DNA from: Sphingobacteriales bacterium
GTDB taxonomy: Bacteria; Bacteroidota; Bacteroidia; Chitinophagales; JADIYW01
Length of the DNA: 64,000 bases
NCBI GenBank assembly: GCA_016721245.1
Contig: JADKIQ010000012.1
Coordinates: 1 to 64,000 of the forward strand
Direction: 5' to 3'
The notes beneath the pieces were generated by a model. It worked only from the letters and a program-made list of their open reading frames with translations. It was not told where the DNA came from and made no database searches. Below are positions 53,804 through 62,041 of this stretch, piece after piece. Each line of letters opens with the position of its first letter. Position 1 is the stretch's first letter. The translations under genes and the position numbers were made by a program.

Positions 53804-55492
53804 CAAGTTTGACCAACAGGTAAAAAACACGCTCGAAAATGCGAGTGTGGAACCGCCTGCGTTTTTGTGGAACGCGATTGAAAGTAAATTGCCACCGAGT
53901 AAGACATGGTACAGTAAATACAAATACTTGTTGTTATTGTTATTGTTAGTTTTTACTTCCGCAAGTAGTATTTATGTTTATAAAAATATTTTCCTAAAAA
54001 ACAGCAGCAGTCAGATTGCACTTAATAAAAGATTACTGAAAGATGAGATTGGTCAAAACAGTGATGCTGAGAATTCCGGAAATAAATTAAATAGTGCATC
54101 TGAAATTGATAAATCTAATGTAGCCGGTACTAAAACGGATTTAACTTCTCCGGAAAATAAATCTGACCTAAATAACAGTAAACCATCTGTATCATCGTTC
54201 TACAGTACAGATAAGAATGTTGCTAAGAATGAAGCGGCACTTTACGCGGAACAAAAAACGGCAGCGGATGTGAAACGTGCAGCCCGCTTAAAACGACTGG
54301 AAGTGCAACCTGAAAATCAGGAAGCGGTAACGAAGAGCTACGATGCAGTTACTGCCCTTGTTCCGCAAAAAAAACAACAACAACAACAACTTCTTCTTCT
54401 TCTTCTTCTGCAATGCTTGTTAAAGAAAAAGGCACAAGAAAAGCAACAAAGAATAAGTCTTCCGGAAATAGTAAATCGACAGAAAGCAGTTTACAAGATG
54501 CTGCAATTGGTTTGTCGGAAAATAAGAATAAAACAACATCAACCGCAGACAACTACAATACTAGTGGAAATGCAGCAGATGCTGCTGACGGGCTGGTGAT
54601 TGCAGATAATAGTGCTGAAAAACAAATATCGGCCGAGGTTGAGCAAGACATCACACAACCTATATCCGAGCCTATCCGCGGAACGGCAGCAGAACAGTTG
54701 ACAGCTTCAGTGGTGCCGGTAAAAGTGCAGCAGTCGCCGATTTCGGGAAGAGATGTGTTGCGTTCTATGATAGAACCCGAAAAACTGGAGAAGTTAGATA
54801 TTGAATCACAGGCGGCAGGCATCACGGATTTAAATCCGAACAAAGAAAAATTCCTGAAGAACCTGAAACAGTTTGCTGGATATGATATCAATAAGGGATT
54901 CCATATCGGCGCATTTATCTCCATCAATAATGTATGGCTGAACAAAAAAACATTCAGTGCCGATGAAAACACTACTTCCATAACGCCAAAGGTGCAGTTT
55001 GGAAAAGCATACGGCTTGAATATTGGCTATGATTATACAGACCGCTGGGGAATTGAACTGGAAGCACAGATTTCAGAGCAGGGACAAAAATACAACATGA
55101 GACAATTAACAGAAGATCATGACTGTATAAAAGATGTTAATCTGCTCTATTTGAAGTTTCCATTGATGATGAAATATAAACAGACTTTCATCAATAATTA
55201 TAATTCCAAGCCTATCGCCTTGAGCTTTTTGTTTGGTCCGCAAATTGGTTTCCTGCTGAAGAAAAATGTAATGATGGATGGAAATGAATTGAAAAATACA
55301 CCGGAATATAATAAAACAGAATTTGGTATTGCCGGCGGTTTTGATTTCGATTTGTTCATGACACGAAATCTGGCATTGACAATCGGAGGACGTACAGGGT
55401 TTGCTTCTTCCTTCAAAAAAGGACAACCGATGAGTTTTCAGTTAGGTGTAACCACGCAGTTGAATTTCCGCTTCCCTAAGAAGATAAAATAA
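53784..55492 (+). CDS. Membrane-anchored putative anti-sigma protein fused to a beta-barrel domain, one frameshift
   Basis: About 569 aa when repaired, from a GTG start overlapping the sigma gene. Residues 1-45 (DQQVKNTLENASVEPPAFLW) resemble the short cytoplasmic anti-sigma segment, then one membrane helix (about 46-65). A Lys/Ser/Asn-rich linker of about 280 residues follows, and a C-terminal porin-like domain (KGFHIGAFISINNVWLNKKT, YGLNIGYDYTDRWGIELEAQ) ending in barrel strands QLGVTTQLNFRFPKK. The frame breaks at the A8 run 54367-54374, one A short; corrected it reads KKTTTTTSSSSSS. The break lies in a trinucleotide repeat tract. In many Bacteroidota such proteins follow ECF sigmas. Confidence 0.78.
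54367..54409 (+). repeat. Coding microsatellite: A8, (AAC)5, (TTC)6
   Basis: An A8 tract is followed by five AAC/ACA-type units and six TTC/TCT-type units, encoding poly-Thr/poly-Ser in the corrected frame or poly-Gln/poly-Leu in the upstream frame. Such tracts are prone to slippage in the cell and in sequencing. The gene's only frameshift lies in the A8. Confidence 0.75.
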
Positions 55493-55526
55493 GAAAAATC
55501 GTTTTTTATAGTTTTATGGTTTTCAG

Positions 55527-55559
55527 GCGTTCAAAGATTCTTTGAACGCTTTTTATTTT
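55527..55559. terminator. Intrinsic terminator between convergent genes
   Basis: GCGTTCAAAG / CTTTGAACGC with ATT loop, followed by a T-run on the plus strand. It ends the sigma/beta-barrel unit; on the minus strand the A/T-rich left side could also serve yigZ. Confidence 0.8.
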
Positions 55560-56155
55560 CGTTCTAAAAAAGAAAATTCAATTTGCTCATCTGTGAGTTT
55601 GCTTTCTAACAAAGAAGAAATATCCTGCTCTGTTGCAATAATAAAAACGGACTGGTTGTCTAATTGCTGTGCAGTAATGGTCGCTTTGCAATTGTTGACA
55701 ATCTGGTATATTTTATTGATGTTTTCATACGAACATTTCAGTTCGTAATAATCCAAAATCCGCAGCTCAATTATATGTGTCGATTCTATCGTTTCTTTCG
55801 CACATTCTTTATAAGCATCAATTAAACCGGAAACACCCAGTTTGGTGCCGCCGAAATATCGCACAACGACAATCAAACAGTTGGTAATACCGAAGGAATC
55901 AATCTGACCTAAAATCGGCTTGCCTGCAGTGCCGTTGGGTTCCCCGTCATCATTGGCGCGGTAATTATTTTTATCCAATCCTAAGCGGTAGGCATAACAA
56001 TGATGCGTAGCCTTCGGATGCAGATTTCTTAAATGATCTAATTTTTCTTTTATCTCTTTTTCCTCTTTTACCGGGTATGCAAATCCTATAAATTTGCTCG
56101 CTTTATCTTTGTAAAGTATTTCTTCTATGGGTTGTATGGTAAAATAAGAATGCAA
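55553..56155 (-). CDS. YigZ/IMPACT family protein
   Basis: A 200-aa protein of the UPF0029 (IMPACT) family. KFIGFAYPVKEEKEIKEKLD, HPKATHHCYAYRLGL, DDGEPNGTAGKPIL and VVRYFGGTKLGVSGLIDAYK are the conserved blocks. A C-terminal DUF1949-like domain follows (LKCSYENINKIYQIV). Bacterial members are thought to act in translation-related or proteolysis-linked processes without a proven activity. It lies just behind the EamA transporter gene (3-base gap), with RibD upstream, a frequent arrangement in this phylum. Confidence 0.88.
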   Translation of the reverse strand: MHSYFTIQPIEEILYKDKASKFIGFAYPVKEEKEIKEKLDHLRNLHPKATHHCYAYRLGLDKNNYRANDDGEPNGTAGKPILGQIDSFGITNCLIVVVRYFGGTKLGVSGLIDAYKECAKETIESTHIIELRILDYYELKCSYENINKIYQIVNNCKATITAQQLDNQSVFIIATEQDISSLLESKLTDEQIEFSFLERK

Positions 56156-56158
56156 TGT

Positions 56159-57043
56159 TTAATTTAAAAACCCGATAATGACAATGCTGGCGACCGCTAA
56201 TATGAAGCCAACTAATTTTCGCACAGAAAATGTTTCTTTAAACAACAGAAATCCAATCAAAGCGGATAAACAAACTACGCCAATATTGTTTATTGGAAAT
56301 AAAGTGGAGGAATCCCAGTTGAATTTTATTTTTAAAACTTTCAGCGCCTGTATCCAGAAATACAGAGAACCATAGTTGGGGATGCCTAATAGTAAACCAC
56401 CCGCCACATTTTTCCATTGAAATAAAGATTTATCCCTGAAGTTTAGTAGGAAGCTGGAAAGGAAAGCACCAAAGAATATCGTAACAGTTGCAATGTGTTC
56501 CAGATTTACCGGAATGAGATTTAAGCGTATCATGTCGAATCCCGTATCACAGGCACCGCTCCCGAAAAAAACAAATAAGCACATCAGAATGTAGCTTCTG
56601 TTTTCGCTTGCCGTATTGGTGTTTTCCTGTTTGTCTTTAGAGTATGTGATTAAAAATACAGCAAGCAAAGCTAAAAGGATTCCAACGATTTTATTCCAGG
56701 TGATTATATCACCTAAAAACAACATGGCAACAATGACCGTAATAATGAAAGAGATTTTAAACAATAAACTGGTGGTGGCAACGCCCAGAATACCGGTAGC
56801 TTTTCCGGTAATATTGAATACCGTATAAAATAAGGTTCCCAACAGTAAGCAGGCATACCAGCCGTTCCAGCTGAAATATTCGCTTGCGGTAGGTAACTGT
56901 TCCGATAATAACAAGCCGGTGATGCAGCATACTAAATAGTTAAAAACAATGCCGTGCGGTGTTTTAATATTCCAGTTGGAAAACAAACGCAGAATTATAA
57001 CTAATGAAGTAGAACAGAGAATACTAAGTAAAAGATAAATCAT
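56159..57043 (-). CDS. EamA/DMT family transporter
   Basis: A 294-aa protein with ten hydrophobic segments in two internally repeated halves, as in EamA drug/metabolite transporters. Recognisable pieces are FNITGKATGILGVATTSLLF, KIVGILLALLAVFLITYSK and the end FKETFSVRKLVGFILAVASI. Its start overlaps the ribD stop by 20 bases, so it is translated from the ribD transcript. Substrate unknown; context would allow a riboflavin-related compound, a guess only. Confidence 0.85.
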   Translation of the reverse strand: MIYLLLSILCSTSLVIILRLFSNWNIKTPHGIVFNYLVCCITGLLLSEQLPTASEYFSWNGWYACLLLGTLFYTVFNITGKATGILGVATTSLLFKISFIITVIVAMLFLGDIITWNKIVGILLALLAVFLITYSKDKQENTNTASENRSYILMCLFVFFGSGACDTGFDMIRLNLIPVNLEHIATVTIFFGAFLSSFLLNFRDKSLFQWKNVAGGLLLGIPNYGSLYFWIQALKVLKIKFNWDSSTLFPINNIGVVCLSALIGFLLFKETFSVRKLVGFILAVASIVIIGFLN

Positions 57044-58076
57044 GTGTGTTTTTTAAAAGTTGAATGGTATCGTTTTCTAATGAAATGGTATGAATGATAT
57101 CACCTGCTATTTCCGGCGCTTTGATTAAATTGTCGTTGCTGATGTTGCTCTGATGTTCATTGATTTCTTTATCAGCAGTAATCACATACGCTTCATTCCA
57201 TAAATTGCTTTCAATAAATTGCTGCAATACATCTGCACCGCCTTCTACTAAAACAGAGAGAATATTTTTATGGTAGAGTTGAGTCAGAATTTCGTTGACG
57301 TTCAATGCTTGCTTATTCTCAGCCGATAAGAATATTGTTGCTGTCGTATTATTAAAGATGTTGAAATCTGCCGGAATATCGTTAGCATTTCCTAAAATAA
57401 TTCTGATTGGATTTTTACCTTTCCAGTATCTTACACTCAATTCAGGATTATCAGATAGAACCGTGTTTTTTCCTACCAGAATTGCCTGATGTGCGGCGCG
57501 CAGCTGATGCACATATCTTTTAGATAACTCATTGGAAATTTTTACTTCCTGTTCTTTAATTCCGAGATATCCGTCTTTGGTTTGTGCAAATTTCAGAGTA
57601 ACATAGGGCCGCTTGTATTGATGAAAGAACAGAAAATGTTTAATCAGTTCTTTGCCTTCTTCTTCTAAAACTCCGGTAATGACTTCTATATTATTGGCTC
57701 TTAAGCGTTCAATGCCTTTTCCGTTCACTTCGTGAAAATTGTCCTGCACGGAAATGACCACTTTCGGTATTTTATGTTGTATGATTAAATCAGCGCAGGG
57801 CGGTGTTTTGCCGAAATGAGCACAGGGTTCCAGGCTTACATATAAAGTAGAAAGTGATATCAGATGCTGATTTTCCGCTGACACACTGTTCAGACAGTTT
57901 ACTTCAGCATGTGCTTCACCATAGTGTTGGTGGTAGCCTTCGCCGATAATCCTATCCTCGTATACTAAAACAGCACCTACCATTGGATTGGGCGCTACAT
58001 AGCTTTCACCCAGTTTTGCCAGTTCAAAACAACGATGCATATATTTGGAATGATATGTTGAATCTTTTTCCGTCAC
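57024..58076 (-). CDS. ribD: Riboflavin biosynthesis bifunctional deaminase/reductase
   Basis: A 350-aa RibD. The deaminase half has HAEVNCLN with the zinc His and catalytic Glu and the PCAHFGKTPPCADLI zinc-Cys pair; LAKLGESYVAPNPMVGAVLV is the standard opening. The reductase half runs from about residue 150 with RPYVTLKFAQTKDG, QAILVGKNTVLSDNPELSVR and VEGGADVLQQFI. It carries out two steps from the pyrimidine intermediate to riboflavin. A GTG start at 58076 gives a typical N-terminus; an ATG 12 codons later is an alternative. Divergent from prmC. Confidence 0.92.
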   Translation of the reverse strand: MTEKDSTYHSKYMHRCFELAKLGESYVAPNPMVGAVLVYEDRIIGEGYHQHYGEAHAEVNCLNSVSAENQHLISLSTLYVSLEPCAHFGKTPPCADLIIQHKIPKVVISVQDNFHEVNGKGIERLRANNIEVITGVLEEEGKELIKHFLFFHQYKRPYVTLKFAQTKDGYLGIKEQEVKISNELSKRYVHQLRAAHQAILVGKNTVLSDNPELSVRYWKGKNPIRIILGNANDIPADFNIFNNTTATIFLSAENKQALNVNEILTQLYHKNILSVLVEGGADVLQQFIESNLWNEAYVITADKEINEHQSNISNDNLIKAPEIAGDIIHTISLENDTIQLLKNTHDLSFT

Positions 58077-58112
58077 TTATTACTTACTCCTTATTACTTA
58101 TTACTAACTTTC
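58077..58112. repeat. TTATTACTTA-type intergenic repeat
   Basis: Between the divergent ribD and prmC genes, TTATTACTTACTCCTTATTACTTATTACT-like sequence repeats a TTACTTATTAC unit. Related stretches lie at 10145-10167, 12515-12546 (ACTTACGACT variant), 29183-29215 (inverted), 29888-29935 and 62021-62056, always between genes. Confidence 0.5.
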
Positions 58113-58126
58113 ACAAAAATACAAAA

Positions 58127-59014
58127 ATGAACGTACAACACTATAAAAATATCATCCTGCCCATGCTTTCGGAGTCTTTCGATGCAAGGGAAGCGGAGAA
58201 TCTTTTTAAGTTTACGCTGGAAGATTTTTTTAAGAAACGTTATTTTGATATTAAAGACTTTGATTTGAACGATGATGAAATTGAGGAACTGAATTATATC
58301 TATGAAAAAATTTCCAATCATTATCCGATACAATATATTTTCAATAAGGCACATTTTTACGGACTGGATTTTTATGTGGATGAGCATGTACTGATACCTC
58401 GTCCCGAAACGGAAGAACTCGTGCATTCGATTTTATCGGAAAATAAACAGGAACTAGTATCTGTGCTGGATATCGGAACCGGCAGCGGATGTATTGCCAT
58501 TTCGTTGAAGAAGCATCGTCCCGAATGGAGCGTATTTGCGATAGATGTCAGCGAAAATGCATTGGAGGTGGCAAAAATAAATGCACTTAAAAATCACACA
58601 CTAATAGAATTTTTCAATCACGATATTTTACCAAATACTGATTTTTTTGTGGACGTGAATTTATACATGGAAACGAATGATGTCGGACCTCTAAAACTGG
58701 ATATTATTGTAAGCAATCCTCCATACATTCCGTTGAAAGAAAAAGAGCAGATGTCGGTTTCTACGGTGCAGTTTGAGCCACATCTGGCATTGTTTGTAGA
58801 AGATAACAATCCGTTGCTGTTTTATGATAAGATTGCGGATTTTGCCTTGCAGCATCTGACACCGCACGGTAAGCTGTATCTGGAGCTGAATGAATTTAAT
58901 GCAAACGATGTAAAAGCACTGCTGGAAACAAAAGGGTTCAGACACGTTTATATCAAACAGGATTTGGCCGGGAAAAACAGGATGATTACGGCGCAAAACT
59001 TTTTAAAAACATAG
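58127..59014 (+). CDS. prmC: PrmC/HemK release-factor glutamine methyltransferase
   Basis: A 295-aa SAM-dependent enzyme that methylates the Gln of the GGQ motif in release factors. SVLDIGTGSGCIAISLKKHR is the SAM site and IVSNPPYIP the NPPY active-site motif; the N-terminal helical domain contains the YIFNKAHFYGLDFYVDEHVL stretch typical of HemK. The frame is open upstream to 57983, but ATG 58127 gives the usual start. It is divergent from ribD with only about 50 bases between. Confidence 0.92.
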   Translation: MNVQHYKNIILPMLSESFDAREAENLFKFTLEDFFKKRYFDIKDFDLNDDEIEELNYIYEKISNHYPIQYIFNKAHFYGLDFYVDEHVLIPRPETEELVHSILSENKQELVSVLDIGTGSGCIAISLKKHRPEWSVFAIDVSENALEVAKINALKNHTLIEFFNHDILPNTDFFVDVNLYMETNDVGPLKLDIIVSNPPYIPLKEKEQMSVSTVQFEPHLALFVEDNNPLLFYDKIADFALQHLTPHGKLYLELNEFNANDVKALLETKGFRHVYIKQDLAGKNRMITAQNFLKT

Positions 59015-59214
59015 ATATATAGAATTTATAAAATAGATTTTTTACTTAAAAAAAACATCTGACAGACGAAGCGTTTGGTAGTGTATATTCGTGCAGCCTT
59101 AGATGAAGCATAGAAATTCATCTTAGATGAATACTATGCTATTCTCTTGCTAATTGTAAGTATAGCATTGTCCGATTTTCTCTTTTAATACTATGTGTCT
59201 ATGTGTTTAATTTT

Positions 59215-59793
59215 CTATTCTTTCAGCGCTTTCTCAATATTTTTATCCGGAATAAACCAGGCTACAGCCACCAGCACAAAGATGGCACAGGAAATATACG
59301 GATTTATATACGCCAGCGGAATGGCAGCAGTATAACTGATTAATGAAAAGTAACCTTTGATTTTCGTTCTTTCCATAGCCTTCAGTATGTGCGGTTCCGC
59401 AATGTGGCAACTTGAAATCATTCTCTGCAGAATGTTGTAAGCTACCCCGCACATCAATAATAAAACAGCATACAGAATGACCGTGTTTTTTGCAAAGTGA
59501 TTTTCACCCATCCATGCAGTACCGAAAGGCACTAAGGAAAGAAAAAATAATAAAACGTGATTCGACCACATAATTCCCGCACTGATATGTTTGGTGGCAT
59601 GCAATAAGTGATGGTGATTATTCCAGTATATACCCACATAAATAAAACTGATGATATAGCTCAGGAAGATGGGCAGTAATTCTTTTAAAGCCGACCATTC
59701 TGCACTGTGCGGCATTTTTAATTCCAGTACCATGATAGTAATGATAATCGCAATGACACCGTCGCTGAAAGCTTCTAATCTGTTTTTATTCAT
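59215..59793 (-). CDS. TMEM175/DUF1211 family potassium-channel-like protein
   Basis: A 192-aa protein with six hydrophobic segments. RLEAFSDGVIAIIITIMVLE carries the hallmark R-x-x-A-F-S-D-G pore-lining motif of TMEM175 proteins, and WNNHHHLLHATKHISAGIMW follows as the second signature. Bacterial members are potassium-permeable tetramers with a single six-helix unit per chain. It is alone, with about 200 bases of featureless sequence before prmC. Confidence 0.87.
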   Translation of the reverse strand: MNKNRLEAFSDGVIAIIITIMVLELKMPHSAEWSALKELLPIFLSYIISFIYVGIYWNNHHHLLHATKHISAGIMWSNHVLLFFLSLVPFGTAWMGENHFAKNTVILYAVLLLMCGVAYNILQRMISSCHIAEPHILKAMERTKIKGYFSLISYTAAIPLAYINPYISCAIFVLVAVAWFIPDKNIEKALKE

Positions 59794-59829
59794 GCGGTAA
59801 AAATAGAAAAGACTTTTAACTTTTCTATA

Positions 59830-60639
59830 CTAAGGATGATAATATGGATACCGGTCACCTGCGGGTGTTTCACAGCCGTGTGACAATTCATTCTGGTGCG
59901 TGGCTAATTGCTGCAGGTAAGTTCTGATCGGGTCTTTCAGACGTTTCAGCAGTTCGTTTACATCTTTGTCAACCGCAGCGGCATTTTTCATTTCGGCGGA
60001 GTTGATATCAATCTTTCCGTTGCTATTTCCCAGTCCCGGAACTTTTACAGACAGACGAAGTATATTCGCTTGTTTCGCCCAGTATTCATCTTCACTCCAG
60101 AGGCTGTCGCTACCCGCATTCATGTTAGCCGGCAGTTTGCTTTCAAAATCAGACCAGGCTTCTATAAACGTGATTTCTCCCTGGTCATTAAAAGTGAACT
60201 CTTCGTAAATAGGGCAGCTGTCACCGCTGTAATCAAAAATGACATGACAACGGCAAAACGGCTGTTCTTCAAAATACTTGCAATCCAGTTTATAGTATTG
60301 TGTCGGATTTAATTTGAGTAAGATATCGGAACTGATTAAGAAATCTTTTTTATAACCGGTAAGCAATAACCAGGGCGGCCATTCCCAGCGAATCACCAAT
60401 GGTGAATAATTTGGCTGTACGTCATTCGGTATATCCGATTGCATGGTTTGAAAATATTTGATGCCTTGTTCAATGTAATAGGCGGAATCAAATTTAGGCG
60501 TAAGGCAGGTGGAAAGCGCCGCATTTGTTCCGCAATTTTGTTCGATGGAAGCAGCGGATTGGTTTTGTTCTTTGCTGGAACAACTTATAATTGCAACTGA
60601 AGCAACAATAAAAAAAACGAAACGGGTTGCTTTTCTCAT
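59830..60639 (-). CDS. Hypothetical lipoprotein
   Basis: A 269-aa protein with a signal ending AIISC, a clear lipobox. The mature part contains six further Cys, among them CGTNAALSTCL, LDCKYFEEQPFCRCH and SCPIYEEF, so disulfides are likely. Middle segments PLVIRWEWPPWLLLTGY and EFTFNDQGEITFIEAWSDF look like a folded beta-rich domain. No family is recognised. It lies 36 bases upstream (in transcription) of the TMEM175-like gene and could be co-expressed with it. Confidence 0.72.
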   Translation of the reverse strand: MRKATRFVFFIVASVAIISCSSKEQNQSAASIEQNCGTNAALSTCLTPKFDSAYYIEQGIKYFQTMQSDIPNDVQPNYSPLVIRWEWPPWLLLTGYKKDFLISSDILLKLNPTQYYKLDCKYFEEQPFCRCHVIFDYSGDSCPIYEEFTFNDQGEITFIEAWSDFESKLPANMNAGSDSLWSEDEYWAKQANILRLSVKVPGLGNSNGKIDINSAEMKNAAAVDKDVNELLKRLKDPIRTYLQQLATHQNELSHGCETPAGDRYPYYHP

Positions 60640-60681
60640 TCTATAAAATTACAATATTATGTGATAAACACATTGCTTGTT

Positions 60682-61206
60682 TTATTGTTTCAAAATACTC
60701 AGGTATTCTATCCAGGGGCCGGTTTCATTTTTATATTGTTTAGCCATCACGCGGGATATCTGTGCGAGGTGGTTCAGGTCGTGTACCGTCCAGGTAGCAA
60801 TGAGTTGTGCCATAGTGACTTCTCCCAAAGCCGGATGATTTCCTTTTTTTGTGAAATCATTTTTGGTAAGGTGGAACGATTGTAAAGTTTTGATATTCTT
60901 TTCGCGTAAGATTTTAAACTCAGCTAATAGCGCGGGCAATGTTTTATCCTTGCTTTCTGCAAACTGGGCAAATCGGTCGAACGGCGCAAAGGTTTTATCT
61001 TTACTGTCAGAAAGTATGATTTCTATGCGCTGTATCCAGTCTGTTTTTTCACCGTGAATGAGATGTCCGATAATATCATATACCGACCAGCTATCGCCAC
61101 CTTCGTTGGTAGTAGTCCAGTCGGATGAAATGCCTTGCAATATGGCAAACAGCGTATCCGGCGTGCGTTGTAAGATTTCTAATGATTTGGAGAGGTTGAA
61201 GTCCAT
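60682..61206 (-). CDS. DinB family protein
   Basis: 174 aa from ATG 61206 (MDFNLSKSLEIL); the frame is open further upstream. This is the four-helix-bundle DinB fold with the metal His pattern: DIIGHLIHGEKTDWIQRI provides the first His, and TWTVHDLNHLAQISRVMA the HDxxH pair. Family members include metal-dependent thiol transferases; the reaction here is unknown. It is separate from the flanking lipoproteins. Confidence 0.88.
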   Translation of the reverse strand: MDFNLSKSLEILQRTPDTLFAILQGISSDWTTTNEGGDSWSVYDIIGHLIHGEKTDWIQRIEIILSDSKDKTFAPFDRFAQFAESKDKTLPALLAEFKILREKNIKTLQSFHLTKNDFTKKGNHPALGEVTMAQLIATWTVHDLNHLAQISRVMAKQYKNETGPWIEYLSILKQ

Positions 61207-61312
61207 GAGAGAGAAATGTTTTGTATTTCTCAAAGGTAGATATTTTAAGATAGGTTTGTTTTAAGAAAGAATCAAATATTGTTATCTTCTTTCAAGTAAA
61301 AATTTGTTTCGA

Positions 61313-61945
61313 TTACTCTTTTGCTTTTGAATAATTTACTGCATCATTCAATATATCTTCTACTGAAAGTGTATCATTACTCACATATAGCGTATCATTT
61401 AGATTTCCCATTCGTGTAAAACTAGAACCCATTTCAAAAATATAATACTTTTCGTTTCGCGTCTTTAATATTTTTCTCTTCAATTTTTCCGTGATGCCAT
61501 TTTCTTTACATGTTTCTTTTGACCAACAAGGGTTATATCCATAGTTAATGTAATTTTTATTGACAAAAATTAAATCGTTGTTTTTTATGTAATATTTTTC
61601 ATTTGACATAAAGTTGGTACAATCTCCACAACCAAGCTCTATTAATACTAAAGAGCTATCCTTAAAGTATTTTGTTATTTCGCAATATCCGTTATTGAAT
61701 CCACCTATTCTCTCTGATGTAAAATTTCCGCTCAAAATAAGTTTATTTATTTCTGCCACAAATTTGTTTATTTCCTGTTTTGTTATATAATCTTCTGGTA
61801 AAAAGATGCTTGATTGTAATTTTGATGAATTGTTTTTGAAAGTTTCAATTGAATCAATTTGCCTCTGAATCACATTCAATTTAGATGTTTTATTTTTACA
61901 AGATATTGTAAGGATGAATATGTTAATGTAAAGCAATAGTTTCAT
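61313..61945 (-). CDS. Hypothetical lipoprotein
   Basis: A 210-aa protein with a signal ending LTISC, a lipobox-like site, followed by KNKTSKLNVIQRQID. Patterned strands such as YCEITKYFKDSSLVLIELGC and KYYIFEMGSSFTRMGNLNDT suggest a small beta fold; Cys residues occur in GCGDC and CWSKETC. AT-rich relative to its neighbours, no family recognised, own transcription unit. Confidence 0.65.
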   Translation of the reverse strand: MKLLLYINIFILTISCKNKTSKLNVIQRQIDSIETFKNNSSKLQSSIFLPEDYITKQEINKFVAEINKLILSGNFTSERIGGFNNGYCEITKYFKDSSLVLIELGCGDCTNFMSNEKYYIKNNDLIFVNKNYINYGYNPCWSKETCKENGITEKLKRKILKTRNEKYYIFEMGSSFTRMGNLNDTLYVSNDTLSVEDILNDAVNYSKAKE

Positions 61946-62041
61946 AGAGTTTTGTTTGCTCTTTAAAAAAATAAATGTAATAAAAAATGCCGAACATTTC
62001 GTCCAGCATTTTTATTCTAATTACTAAGTACTATTTACTCA

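Noticed and set aside
54375..54409. CRISPR-like or tandem-repeat array
   Set aside because: These are simple trinucleotide runs in coding DNA; no direct repeats with unique spacers occur anywhere in the window.
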